From Amoebidium appalachense (Eukaryota > Ichthyosporea), in NCBI GenBank assembly GCA_963693365.1, contig CAVNZM010000014.1, positions 6,572,001 through 6,636,000 of the forward strand: a stretch of DNA of 64,000 nucleotides, given 5' to 3'. A program made the translations under genes and the position numbers. Positions 12,741 through 40,726 of this stretch are shown here, piece after piece; the first letter of the stretch is position 1; each line of letters opens with the position of its first letter. Under the pieces are notes generated by a model that was not told the origin of the DNA, made no database searches, and saw only the letters and a program-made list of their open reading frames with translations.

Positions 12741-13677
12741 GGGGGCAGTGAGTCGTACAAACATAGGGCCAAATAGTGTGATGACCCCGGGACGGGTCCG
12801 GGAATCGATTAATCTGAAATTCGATTGGCTGATTGGGCCCGCCAATCCTTTTAATTTTTTGCAATTTTTTGGGCTATCACTAGTTCGCCAGATGACAGAA
12901 ACTGCATTTGTATTATACCTAACTTGTGAATGTGCCTATAGGCTTCAGCAATTACATTCAATGGTATTCTCACATAGATCGATTTCTTCCATTCCTCTAG
13001 TGTCAAGAGGTACGTACAAAATTCATGATCCCATACGCAAATTGACTGTGTAAACATACGTAAATACAAACAAAATCCAAAAGTATGGAGAGAAAGTCCA
13101 ATCATAGATAGTAACCATCAGGTCAACAATACCAACGAATATATTGCGAAAGTCTGCTAAGAATGCGCACGAATGCCCGGAAAGGGGATTTTTCTTGCAT
13201 TCCGTTTCCATATATAGAATCTGTCAGATACACGGTCATACAAACGACCGCAAGTAAGCTTCAACCATTCATACTTGATACGAAATCAGACTACACAAAG
13301 ACCCAAATAACGAAACCCACCATCCCAAAAAGGAAAATATTGTCACACTAAATTTTCATAAAAACCAATCACAGGCATTCAGAGAATCCGATTATGGTAA
13401 CAAACTCCGCCACACCAACCAACCACACCACACATTCACCCTCATTAAGTTACGGAACACAAGATCGCATGGTCGTGTAATACCCACCCAACCAACGCTA
13501 ATCGATCAAACAGGCTTCGTTCACGGTGGCGACAAAATTTCAAAAATTTCAAAAATTTCAAAAAAAAAAATGTAAGGAAAGAAACCGAGAGAAAAACAGA
13601 CAAACCAAATACAAAAACAAAGGTTGAGAAAGCCACGATTTGTCTTCCAGCATTCAACAGCATTGACCATGGAACCT

Positions 13678-13717
<40 letters not shown>

Positions 13718-14004
13718 CCCCCCCCCCCCCTCCCCCCCCCCCCCCCCTCTCCCCCCCCCCCCCCCCCCCCTCCTCTCTCTCTCTTCCCCCTCCTGCCGCA
13801 AAAACTAAGTGAAAAAAAATCTACAATAAAAAACAAAAAAGCTAAAAAAAAACCAAAAACAGGAGGGGGGAAAAAAAACACACACAATAATAAATATTAT
13901 CCAAATAGATAGCAAAATCATTAAACAGCACAGCCAAATAACAAATAACACATCGTCAATTGAACCAACAACATAACCCCCCCCCTCCCCCTGGGAATCG
14001 AACC
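11533..14004. other. 3' UTR / intergenic between the secreted-protein and ECD genes
   Basis: The two genes converge here. It holds an A-run near 11710, a (CT)n/C-run near 12260-12345, G-runs at about 12421-12451 and 12689-12740, and a C-rich tract at 13680-13780. Short open frames around 12850-13350 show no recognisable domain. No tRNA or rRNA was seen. Confidence 0.5.
11989..12150 (+). terminator. Candidate polyadenylation signals of the secreted-protein gene
   Basis: AATAAA hexamers occur at 11989-11994, 12132-12137 and 12145-12150, about 460-620 bases past the stop. Which one is used cannot be told from sequence. Confidence 0.35.
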
Positions 14005-29953
<15,949 letters not shown>

Positions 29954-30514
29954 CCTCAGTCAGACGGGCACCCGCCATGGCTGCCTGAAGCTGATTGGAG
30001 GATATGAGAGCCATATAAGGCAATAGAATGCATGATAAAACGATTGAACGATTGAACGTGTACAGTTGCTAAAACTATGTAGATATACACGATATATAGA
30101 TAAAGCGATATATATAGACGATATATAGGTAATGCACAATATTCCGTGAAAGGGGCGATTGCCCATATGACCTGTTGCCATTCTGAGATGAAGATATCAT
30201 GCATACAATGTGCCCCAATAGCCTATACCCTGGGGTCAACTCCCCCTTCTCCCTCCCTCCACCCCCACCCACCCCTGTTTGAATCCCTCTACCAGTAAAT
30301 GCATCCCCCCCCCCCCATCCCCCCTCCCTTCCCCCCCCCCCCCCCCCAACAACAACCAAAAAAAAAAAAAAAAGAAAGAAAGAAAAGAAAAAAGAAAGAA
30401 AGGAAAACGAAAAAAAAAACTCCAGCTCTTTCTTCTCCCCCAATACCCCCCCCACCCCCCCACCCCCCACCCCCCACCCCCCACCTCCCTCCGGGGGCAT
30501 TTTTGTGTGTGTGT

Positions 30515-30595
<81 letters not shown>

Positions 30596-30784
30596 CGTAC
30601 GTGCGTGTGTGTGTGTCTTTGCCCATGTACGCACACCCACACAGACACATGTCACACAGACACACACAGACACACACGCGGACACACATGCACACGCACA
30701 CACACTCACACAGACAGACACACGGGCAGACACATGCTTGTAGGCAGACACACATATACAAGTACGTGCGCCTCCACCGGGGCG

Positions 30785-30817
<33 letters not shown>

Positions 30818-30918
30818 CCCCAAACCAACCAACAAACCAAACAAAAAAAAAACACACACAAGCAAGTAAACCAAACAGCTCTCCCTCCTCAGTCCAGTAA
30901 ACCCCCCCCCCTCCCCCC

Positions 30919-30981
<63 letters not shown>

Positions 30982-32861
30982 CCTCCACCCACCATTACCA
31001 GTTACAACCCTTCTCCCCACAGAAAGGCCCTTTCGCATTTTCTTGGACCATCCAACGACTCACTAAGGTATGGCACTCCACGTTGATATACACACATGCC
31101 CGCCATCCTCTTACCTCCTCCATCCTTGGTTCTTGGCTTAGCACCAAACACAGTAACCCCGTTGACTCTTTCTCGAGATTAGTGAGTTACGACCTAACGC
31201 ACAGACATATATGGCCTCCACAACTCTCGCAGGTGACCCGTATTAGACCCTATTCAGGTATGGGTTTACTTCTGCAAAAATGCACATCGAATATGCCGGA
31301 AATGCACGCCTGATGTCAGGCGTCACCGACTACTACAGTCTGGAAAGAAGAATGGGCCAGCCTGTTATATGCTGCTGTGCAGTTCACACGCTCACAGAAT
31401 CAGGATTTCTGAGCTGCTGATTGAACTAATCCTTTCGCTTTCCGTAAGAAGAAAAAACTTTAATAGAACTCTGTGTTTCCACCTGTTTGCACAGGCCTTG
31501 CCAACTGAAACAAGTGTGGTTTGCCCGGCCTATAACATCTGCCTGCATGCGCAAGCTGGAAAAGCGACACGAAAACTCGCACGATCAAGTGCCTTGAAAG
31601 CAAAGCGATCCGACAATTACGAGGTGACGCCCACCGAAACGAACACCTCGATACAGGATGACCTCGATATTGGAAGACTTTCATTGTCGAACCTTCCCCC
31701 CCCCCCCCCCCCCAAAAAAAAAAAAAAAGCCCTTCACCCGTCTTCACCACACCACACACGCACACGCACACACAAACGCGCGCGCGCGCACACACACACA
31801 CACACAAGTTCTCTCTCTGTTTCCTCCCCCTTCCCCCGGTTTTTCGGTACATGTATGAACATACAAGATGCCTTCACGGCGATGCTTCACACTTCGGTTC
31901 AAGCTACACCATAGCTTGCACAAACTGTACTAGTACTTGTGCAGTGAACTTGAATTTATTTGCTTTGTCTGCATAGCTTAGACTTTAGGCCACGACACGG
32001 CCTGTTCACAGCTGAAAATGCAGCTGCATGGGTGCTACTCCCCCCTCCTTCCCCCACCCTCCTGGCCAGGATCCCAAAGCATTACACCATGGCTAACTAA
32101 CAACGAGCCTTTGATTCAAAGTACAAGGACCACCCCATTTGTCTGTAGTGTGTGGCTGAAGGGTTCACTACATCACTGGCAAGGAAATGAAGATGCGTTC
32201 ACACAAAGTCGGGTTCCATGCTTTGTTTAGTGTAATAGGCAGCTCCCCCGAGCCGTTAAGTTAGGGCACCCGCAATGGCATTAAGTTAGGGCACCTGGAA
32301 TCCTTGCGCATGTGCTTGTACTTGTGTGTGTGTGTGTATGAGAGCGTGTGTGTGTCATGCGTCATAACACGTTGCATAGCAAATAAAAACAAGAGCGGGA
32401 GAGAGAGGGGGGAGGAGGAGGAGGGGAGGGGGTGGGCCAGACACTTTAAATGTAGATTATGAGAACACACACCCACTTGAACAGTGCACTACCCAAACGC
32501 CACCCGACGCCCTTGGTCCCAACAATCTCACCTTTTTCCCAATTAATCGACAGTCATATCCACCCCCCCTTTCTCCCAACAACCTTTCGTTCCTAAAAAT
32601 CAACCAACGACAACCTCCACAAACCCACAGTGAGAACCGCCTCCAAATACCAGTTGCTTCGTGCCCAGACACTTGCTAACACACTGAATCTAAGACCTCT
32701 GCACCAGCTAAACAAACCTCCCCGCAAATTCCTTGTTCACTTATCGTCTAGCCAGCAATACAAGCCCGGAGACGAAACTAATAAAAATCCATAAGACAAA
32801 ATAGCGGAAGGGAAACTTGTCAAGGGAGGCCCGGCCGACCTCAAAGGCTATATAGATTTCC

Positions 32862-33185
32862 TTACACAAAAGCTCTTTTATTTATTCCTCGTATTTTCCT
32901 CTCGGCACACGGAACGTAGAATCCTTGCAGAGAACCTACCTCCCAGCACTCCGACCTGCCAGCCAGCTTCACTCTTTCACTCTTTCCGTGTGCAATCTGC
33001 ACTCTAACGTGCTTGATTTTTGAAATGAGGTTCAAAGCTGTCTCATCCCCCTGTATTACCAACTCTTCTGCTCTTTTCTGACTTTCGGAAAGCCAGAACT
33101 CGCACACAACACGCATCAAAACGAGAAAACAGCTACAATTTTGAGGGACTTTGTTACGAAACACAAAAGCAAGTGTCGCCTGCAT
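32862..33185 (-). CDS. Hypothetical ORF, 107 codons
   Basis: An uninterrupted ORF in non-repetitive sequence, starting about 250 bases from the inferred RPL35 transcription start and reading away from it, so the two could share a bidirectional promoter. The N-terminal third is hydrophobic (phenylalanine, valine and leucine rich). The middle is a charged, probably helical stretch (SESQKRAEELVIQGDETALN), and the C-terminus is basic. I recognise no family. It could be a single exon of a longer gene or a chance ORF. An AATAAA lies within its last codons. Confidence 0.25.
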   Translation of the reverse strand: MQATLAFVFRNKVPQNCSCFLVLMRVVCEFWLSESQKRAEELVIQGDETALNLISKIKHVRVQIAHGKSERVKLAGRSECWEVGSLQGFYVPCAERKIRGINKRAFV

Positions 33186-33364
33186 GGAGCGTCACAGATC
33201 TTATCCACAAGACCTGACCCGGAATCATTCGGGCCGCTTACACAGCCATGCACAAGACTGCGACAGATACTGCGACAAAACTAATGTTAAAATACTGTAA
33301 GTTTAATTTATTCTTTTAAAGACTTCTATTGGTTACAAATCATTGCTGCTTTTTTATGTATGTT

Positions 33365-33409
33365 GACCCGAATCGCCAGCCGCAGTTCGGGTCGGAGCGT
33401 CATCACGTG
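33365..33409. promoter_or_regulatory. Inverted repeat plus E-box upstream of RPL35
   Basis: GACCCGAA at 33365-33372 and TTCGGGTC at 33386-33393 form a perfect 8-base inverted repeat. The E-box CACGTG follows at 33404-33409, about 25 bases before the pyrimidine-rich inferred start. A related imperfect palindrome (CCCGGAATCATTCGGG) lies at about 33218. Function is inferred from position only. Confidence 0.4.
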
Positions 33410-33434
33410 TATTCAATGCGCGCGCCGGCGCAAG

Positions 33435-33464
33435 TTCTCTCTCTTTTCGCCACCACCTGAAAAA
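33435..33464 (+). other. Probable 5'-TOP leader exon of RPL35
   Basis: A pyrimidine tract (TTCTCTCTCTTTTCGCC) is followed by a consensus donor GTAAGT at 33465. The next coding exon is preceded by an acceptor at 34684-34685, leaving 12 leader bases before the ATG. A pyrimidine-start leader split by a first intron is typical of ribosomal protein genes in opisthokonts. The exact start is inferred. Confidence 0.5.
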
Positions 33465-34697
33465 GTAAGTGGGAGGCGAAGGGAAAAAAAGGGTTAGGGT
33501 TTGCAGGTATACAGGTGCAACACGAGCAGGAGAAAGTCAGCGGCAAGGTGCTGTACACGCTGAGGAGCACGGGAGTTAGTAGCAACGTTTTTTTCGTGGT
33601 GGGAATCGGTTCATTTGGAAGGGTTTTTTTCTTATGGGGGGGAACGTGAGAAGAGGAATATGATAGGTGCTGCGAGGATGTCGGCTACGCATTATATAGT
33701 TTCTCGGATAGCTCAACGGAGGAGAGCACGAGCATAAACAGGGGTTGGTGACAGGACAGCAAGCCAAGGATCACGAAGTTATGGAAGCTCTGGTGGATTT
33801 TGACAGCACGAAGCATGGTACACGACGTACACCTCAGCAATTATAAGCGGAGGCTATTCAACACAGGCTACACGCTCACGTACTAAGTGCAAGTGCACAG
33901 CAGCCTTCTAATACGCTCGGCATCAGGGAACAATTTTGCAGCGGGGTTTTCGGAATTGTCAGAGAGTGGTTTGGACCTTTTTGTCGAAGCAGGACGGGGC
34001 GGGTAAATGTGCTGGGTACCGATCGATGCTTTTCAGGGGAGAAGAGCGGGGCCGAGAGGAATGTACGCACGCAAATTTAGTAGCTCTGACAACGTTACAT
34101 TCATAGTATTTTCGGTTTTTCTGGAGTCTCCACTTTGTCATTATGGGGATTGGAATGGACGAATTCACACGGACTCGGACGAACCGTGAAATTCTTGTTC
34201 TTGCACGACACATTTCGGACCTGGCAAAGTGAAGCACATACGGGATTGCGAAGGTCTAATCTACTCAAAGCATCGTGGTGGACATTTCTACTTGGATAAT
34301 CTCGTGTGTTGGGGAGACATGTTTGGAGGGATACAGGGGCATGGTTGAGAGAGGGCAGGGGGAACATGCAAACACTACCGTTATGTTGGGTTGCGAGGGG
34401 AGAGACTGCGGACGTGGTTCGTCACACCTGATGGCTTTTGGAAACAAGGAGTGCTCATCCCATCCGGGTTGTGAATGGGGTTGCTGACCCATATTTGGAA
34501 ACGTGCATTTTTCCTGTTGTTTGGGGCTTAATAGGGCTGTAGCCATCCCAGTTGAAAATTGGCTATAGGGTTTCTTTCTGGAAACGTGTTTTTTCCTCAC
34601 CTTTCCTTGTTTTACTTGTTATTTCCACTTCTTGTTTTCTCGAGACTTTGTTTTCTGACAGCGTTTCCTGGTTTTTCTTGTTCAGGGACGAGGCAAG

Positions 34698-35927
34698 ATG
34701 TCGGCAGTCAGTGGGCGTGTTAAGGCGTACGAGCTGCGCAGCAAGTCCAAGGAGGACCTGCTGCGCCAGCTGGCCGACCTCAAGACCGAGCTGGGACAGC
34801 TGCGCGTGGCCAAGGTCACCGCCGGCCCTGCCTCCAAGCTCGCTAAGATCAAGGTGTGTGTGTGTGTCTGTGTGTGAGGGGGAGAAAAAGAGGGAAATGA
34901 GTGGTTGTGTGTAATTATTTAGGCATAGGACGGTGTGAGAGGGAGAGAGCGTAAGGATGTGTTGGTGGGTGGGTGCGTGGGGGGGAAAAACAAGAGAAAG
35001 TGTGTTATGTGGTTTTAGGAATAAGGGTGCTAGAGGGGTGGGTGTGCGGGGGGAAAGGGGGGGGGGGGTCAGAGAAAATGGTTGTGTGTTAATAAAGGTA
35101 AAGGGTGTGGAGGGAAGGGTGGTGAGTGTGTGAGGAGGAAAAAGTGATAGGTTGCAGTGTGATTGTAGGCAATCGTGGGCGTAAGGCTGTAGAAGGAAGG
35201 GTGTGTCTGGTGGTTGTAAGAATGTGGGTGGAGAGGGGGTAAGCAAGGGATCTCTGGTGTTGTGGTGGTGTGCAAAGAGGTAGGTTTTCTTTTTGAGGGG
35301 AGGGGGGGATAGGAGGTTGGAGGCTACGAAGGGTGCAAACGAGGGATTTGTGGGGGGGGGGGGGGGGGGGGCTGACAACATATGCAGGGCCGTTTTGGCA
35401 TTTAGTGCGCTATAGAGGGGGGTTTTTTTCTGGAGTAGAGGGGGTGTGAGTTTGCGTCTGTGATGATGTTTGGATCGGCTGCCACAGATGTGGTCATCGC
35501 TTAAGGTTTATGTCGGCAGGTTGCATCATGACATCAGTGCTACGTCATATTGACGTCTATATATGGTTAGATACTCTTTTCTTGGAATTGCTACATTACA
35601 TTATATGGAAATGCTGCAGAAATGTATACATTGTTGTGGAGGTATCGCGCTCGAAAAACTCTCGAAAAGCTCAAGTGCCGTTAGCGTGGAGTCGTCATCG
35701 CCACACAGTACTAACCTTTTTTCCCCTCTTCTCTTTTCACACACACAACGAAACACACCTGGCACTTGCTTGCGCATGCAAGTACCCACACACACCTATT
35801 ACATCTGTACACATTATCCCATTATAACGAGCACACACGTCACCCACACGCACACATGCATCAACATCCCCAACACCATCACTCCACATGCACACATGCC
35901 CTTCCCAACACACACCCTTCACCCTTC

Positions 35928-35967
<40 letters not shown>

Positions 35968-36317
35968 CTTCACTCGCCCCCCGTCACCCCATTCCTACTA
36001 TTCCCAATCCCCGATGCCTTCACCCCTCCCCCCCCTCCTCCTTCTCCTTCTCCCCTTCTTCATGCCAACTCCCTCGCACACACGTACAGGTTGTGCGCAA
36101 GTCCATTGCCCGCGTCCTCACGGTGCTGAACCAGACCCAGCGCGAGCACCTCCGCGCCTTCTACAAGGGCAAGAAGTACACCCCCCTGGACCTCCGCGTG
36201 AAGAAGACCCGCGCCATCCGCCGCCAGCTGACCAAGTTCGAGGCCACCCGCGAGACGAAGCGCGCCGCACACAAGCGCGTGCACTTCCCCCAGCGCAAGT
36301 ACGCCGTCAAGGCCTAA
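34698..36317 (+). CDS. 60S ribosomal protein L35 (uL29)
   Basis: Coding exons 34698-34853 and 36090-36317, phase 0, give 127 residues (family usually about 123). uL29 sits near the peptide exit tunnel of the large subunit, where it contacts nascent-chain factors such as SRP. The N-terminal half ([20 protein letters not shown]) is the expected helix. The segment ending exon 1 and opening exon 2, SKLAKIK followed by [19 protein letters not shown], and the later [20 protein letters not shown] and [10 protein letters not shown] are signature stretches of the eukaryotic family. The ATG follows GGCAAG and is the only sensible start. Codon use is strongly C/G-ending, as expected for a highly expressed gene and unlike the surrounding DNA. 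The intron starts (GT)n and ends after a long C-run with CACACGTACAG. Stop TAA at 36315-36317. Confidence 0.98.
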
Positions 36318-36338
36318 ATATAGACGTTGACTGCTAAA

Positions 36339-36344
36339 AATAAA
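36339..36344 (+). terminator. RPL35 polyadenylation signal
   Basis: AATAAA lies 22 bases after the stop codon, a short 3' UTR typical of a ribosomal protein gene. Confidence 0.65.
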
Positions 36345-37050
36345 TGGCTGCTCGCTGGTTATCGCTGAGCGGCTGGTGTCAAGCAAATTACCTTTGGCAA
36401 GCTGGCGTGGTGTGTGTGTGTTTGTGGTTGGGGGGGGGAGGGGGGGGGGCATCATGATGCGGTTGTGTTGCACCTGATTGTGGATTTTTAGGGCAGAGTG
36501 GTGGTTTGAGTATGTAGGCAAATGCGATGGTTGTGTGGCGCCCTCGGAAATTTGGTGCTGCTTGGCGATATGTATTACTTTGGGGGGGAGGGGGGGTGTT
36601 ATTTTATTTGTTTTATTTTTTTCTTCTCGAGGGGGGGGGGGGGGGGGGGTTCCTACCGACATACTTTTTCGAATTGCTTTGCTCTAAGCCTTGAGCATGT
36701 GCGAATGTGTGTTTGCACGGATGGGCGATTCGTGTACCAAGTGGCCAACACACATACGCACAATGGTCAGGCGGAACTACGTGAATAACATAGTGCCATA
36801 CGACAAAAACACGTGTGTGCACGTGAGATGGACCCTAGCCCCACCCACAGACGAAGGCTGAAAGACAAAGTTGGCCGCGCCGTTACCCAATCGTCAATCA
36901 CTTGCACACACCGCCGAGGTCGCGTGATGCCCTGGAGTTGGTTTAAGGTTTTGCCTATATATGGCAATGTCCGGATTAGGCATTTGCCATGTAAGGAGAA
37001 AAGGCACGCCGTTTACTTCCTATTTGAAAATGCATACACCGGGATATTTG

Positions 37051-37152
37051 GCCAAATACAGAATTATGGGCGGGAAGTTTTGGCGCGCAAAAAAAGACTA
37101 TATGAAACAAGTTAGCCAAATGAATTTTGGGCGGGAAGTTGTGGCGCGCAAA
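37051..37152 (+). promoter_or_regulatory. Tandem E2F-like sites
   Basis: A unit of about 63 bases beginning gccaaat is duplicated at 37051 and 37114. Each copy contains gggcgggaag followed by ttttggcgcgcaaaa (first copy) or ttgtggcgcgcaaaa (second). GGCGGGAA and TTTGGCGCGC match the E2F/DP consensus TTTSSCGC and its reverse. No gene start is identified nearby, so the target is unknown. Confidence 0.4.
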
Positions 37153-37431
37153 AAGAAAAGAAAAAAAATTATATGAAACAAATAAAGAAAAACTACACTG
37201 TACATGTAGCAAAATATTGACATCTTGATATTTTTGCCTGAAAAAACTGGGCACGAAAACGTAAACATGATAATCATTGTCCGTACACGTGGAGGATTCT
37301 ATATTTTGGGGGGGGTGTAGTGAATCCTTGTGGTTTTTCGTCACGGCCGCCACTCGAGCTCTGATCGTGAGGGCTGTCACGGTGGTTTTGATGGTGAGGG
37401 TGGTGTTGTTTTGTATGTGTGACGTGTACTT

Positions 37432-37483
<52 letters not shown>

Positions 37484-37560
37484 TGTCGAATCGAGTACGA
37501 GGCGCCGGCACGGAGGTGGCGGATGAATTTGCGAAGAGAGGCGATGGCCACCCATGCATA
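37484..37560 (+). pseudogene. Possible RNase H-domain fragment of a retroelement
   Basis: After a G-run, one frame reads VRGAGTEVADEFAKRGDGHP. This resembles the GNExADxLAKxG end of RNase H domains in non-LTR retrotransposons. It covers only about 20 residues with no flanking reverse transcriptase, so chance similarity is possible. Confidence 0.25.
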
Positions 37561-38487
37561 TATGGGATGTGTGTGTTTGAAATTCAGGTGCTTTTCGATC
37601 ATTCACTGTCTGATTGAACGTGGCCGTGGGCGGATGGCATGGGCCGGGCCCGGGGTGGGTGCCCGTGTTGGGGAGGGGGGGGGGATGTCGCAGGGGATGC
37701 CATCGGATATGTATATCGATCATCGGCTGTGAACGCGCTAACGATTCGGACGTGCATGCATATATATGGGTCGCGGCAACCGTGCTCATATGCTTGGAGC
37801 TCGAGGTTGTTTGATTTGGAGATAGCACGTGCACATGGTATGGCTAAACCTTTGATTAGAATAAGTTTATTATAACTCAGGGAGCCCAGAAAGCATGATT
37901 CAACTCCAGCATGAAACAAAAGTAGTTAGTGGTGTCTTTTTGACATATTCAAATACAGATATATGTAGATCCGCGGCGCCAATATGATGCCTAACTTTTC
38001 CTCGACTTTTTTGCCCGCCCAGCACAATCTGACCCTAAGACTTTGCACCGGTACCTGGTTACATGTAATCTACACTACTAATCTAATAGAAGCAAACCAT
38101 TAATGCTAATTGGGATATACATTCCCTCTTTGTCAAGCTAATACTAAAAAAGAATCGCTTTGTGACATATCTCGTCACGGAGTTATCTAGCCCCGTACCA
38201 TGCTGGGCAAATTTAAAGCCAGCACCTGATCACAATCTTACATGTATGTCGATACAAAAACAGCACATTCGCACACACAGTACAATATATACAAAGTATC
38301 TGTACAAAAAAGAAGATGAAGGAAACCAACCCAAGCGGTCCAGAGGTAGGATAGAAATAAGAAGAACGTGCCAATAGCTATCCGACGTTAGTTATAGTAG
38401 GGCAGAACAAGTAATTCATATAGTAGCTATCCGACTTCACTTCTGACTTTAATCACAATCCTAAAGAAATAAAAAACGAGCCAATAG

Positions 38488-38620
38488 CTACCCGACGTTA
38501 ATTATGGCGGTGCTGTCTGTGTACACGTCAGAAACCTGCAGAGTCGGCTGGCCGTTATAACCGTCGAGGGCCATGGTCTGTGCTAACAGGGCCTCATAAT
38601 GTTGCAGCTGTGCCGTGTGT

Positions 38621-38668
<48 letters not shown>

Positions 38669-38669
38669 T

Positions 38670-38705
<36 letters not shown>

Positions 38706-39322
38706 TGTATGTGTATGTCTGTATGTGTATGTGCATGACATTGTACAGGCACGCGTGTGTGTACGTATATAAGCACGCACTTGTGTGCATGCGCATGTGT
38801 GCGTGTGTGTACCCGTGTGTGTGCCGAGTGAGGATATGATATGGGCGTGTAGCATGCCTGTGTGTGCACGTGTGTCCACGTATGTGTGAGTGGGTTTGTG
38901 TTTTCCTGTGGTTCATGTGTGTCCGCAAAAACGAGCAGGAGACAAGAATGTCAAAAGAGGAGGGTCAAGCAGCAAATTCAAAGGAAAAGAGGATAACAAG
39001 CACACACGCAGGCAAATGCATCGCAAAAAAACAGGGTCCCGCACATATCAATAAGTAATCCCGATATCACCAATATAACTGTGGAACAGGGGAAGATGGG
39101 ACGGCCATAATCTGTTGTTGTTGTTGTTGTTATTGGTGTGTGTGTGTGTGCGCGCGCCTGTGTGTGTGTGTGTGTTTGGGGGGGAAGGGGAAGGGGAAGG
39201 AAGGGGGGGGGGGGGGGGGGAGGGGAGGGGGGGGGGGAACATACCTGCTCAACGAAGCCTGTGATGGGTGCGATGATCGATCGTCTTTCTTTTACATAGT
39301 CATAGGCCATGCGTAGGCACCA

Positions 39323-39358
<36 letters not shown>

Positions 39359-39379
39359 GTGCGTGTGTGTGTGCATGTA

Positions 39380-39418
<39 letters not shown>

Positions 39419-39419
39419 A

Positions 39420-39468
<49 letters not shown>

Positions 39469-40372
39469 ACGCGTGCGGGCGTGCGTGCACACGCGCGTCC
39501 GCGTGCGTGTCAATGTGGGTGCATGTGGGTTCATGTGTACATTCGTTTTGCCTGTGTGTGTGAATTTGTGAATGGAAGGATTGGAAGATTGAGAGTGAGA
39601 GAGGGGGGGGGGGGGGGGGGAGTGAGCAAGAGGAAAAAGAGAGAGAAAGAGAGAGAGAAAAATAGAGAGAGAGACAGAGAGAGTGTGGTGTGTCAGTCAG
39701 CACCATCTAATGCGTACTTCTGTCCTTTCCCTGCTCCCTTTTCCACAACAACAAATTCAAACGACCTGAATTTGTGAAGCTTTGTGTAAGAGATACACCA
39801 ACGCACCATGCCACACAGATATCAACGACAACACACCAGTGGCAATTCAAATGAGCAACATACACCCCGATATAGAAAAAATTGGGAAGCGGGGAAGGGA
39901 GGGGGGAGGGGAGGGGGGGTGCGCAAACAGAATGAAGTTAGACAGTGTTTAGCACCGTGCCAACCGTAAGTTGTTGAGGGCAGATTGAACAAAGAAGGAC
40001 TATTTGACATAGGTGAAATTCAAACGAGAAAGGAGAGGGGGGAGGGCAACTTGTGCTTGTTTTTGCGTCGGTGTGTGTGTGTGTGTGTATGGGTGGGGAG
40101 GAGAAGGCGAAGAGGTAGGAGGGTGGGGAGGGGGGAGGGAAGGTGGGATGGGGTGGGGTGGGGTGGGGGTGGGGGGAGGGGGGGGGGGGGGGGGGAGGAG
40201 GGGGGTAAAGTACCGTTTATAACGCATGACGTAAGCAATGACGACAGAGCTGGAGCGTGAGATACCAGCCACACAGTGCACAAGGATCTTGTGTGTGGGA
40301 TGCTGGTCATCGGCATTAAGAACACGCACACACTCAATGGTCTCATAGGTCTGTGTGCGTGTGTGTGTGTGG

Positions 40373-40406
<34 letters not shown>

Positions 40407-40487
40407 AGGGGGAGGGGTAGGGGTGGGCGGTGGAGGGGGGAGGGGGAGGGGGGGGAGGGAGGGGGATGGGGAGACGTGGGTAGGGAG

Positions 40488-40562
<75 letters not shown>

Positions 40563-40641
40563 GGGGTGGGGGGGGGGGGGGGGGGGTGTGCCTGTGTGCC
40601 TGTGTGAGAGTGTGAGTAGACGTGGGTGTGCTCATGCACCT

Positions 40642-40672
<31 letters not shown>

Positions 40673-40689
40673 GGGGGGGAGGGAGGGGT

Positions 40690-40726
<37 letters not shown>

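Larger units (their letters stand above)
29954..33434. other. Region between ECD start and RPL35 leader
   Basis: From 29954 to 31000 it is mostly simple repeat: (GT)n at about 30500-30595 and C-runs at about 30787-30816 and 30901-30979. From about 31050 it becomes ordinary complex sequence. An AG-flanked, GT-ended segment at about 31022-31067 could be a stray exon, but no gene model supports it. A tandem 'taagttagggcacc' pair lies at about 32258-32296. One unrecognised ORF at 32862-33185 is listed separately. Confidence 0.4.
36345..38487. other. Intergenic between RPL35 and the phosphatase gene
   Basis: No complete gene seen. G-runs lie at about 36629-36648 and 37447-37482. A duplicated E2F-like block and a possible RNase H fragment are listed separately. 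The stretch 37830-38487 is AT-rich ordinary sequence in which 'agctatccgac' recurs at about 38376 and 38422 (with a close variant, agctacccgac, near 38486). Confidence 0.5.

Noticed and set aside
34200-34500. Possible intron-encoded snoRNA in the RPL35 leader intron
   Set aside because: I could not find a C box, D box and terminal stem together, only isolated TGATGG-like words.
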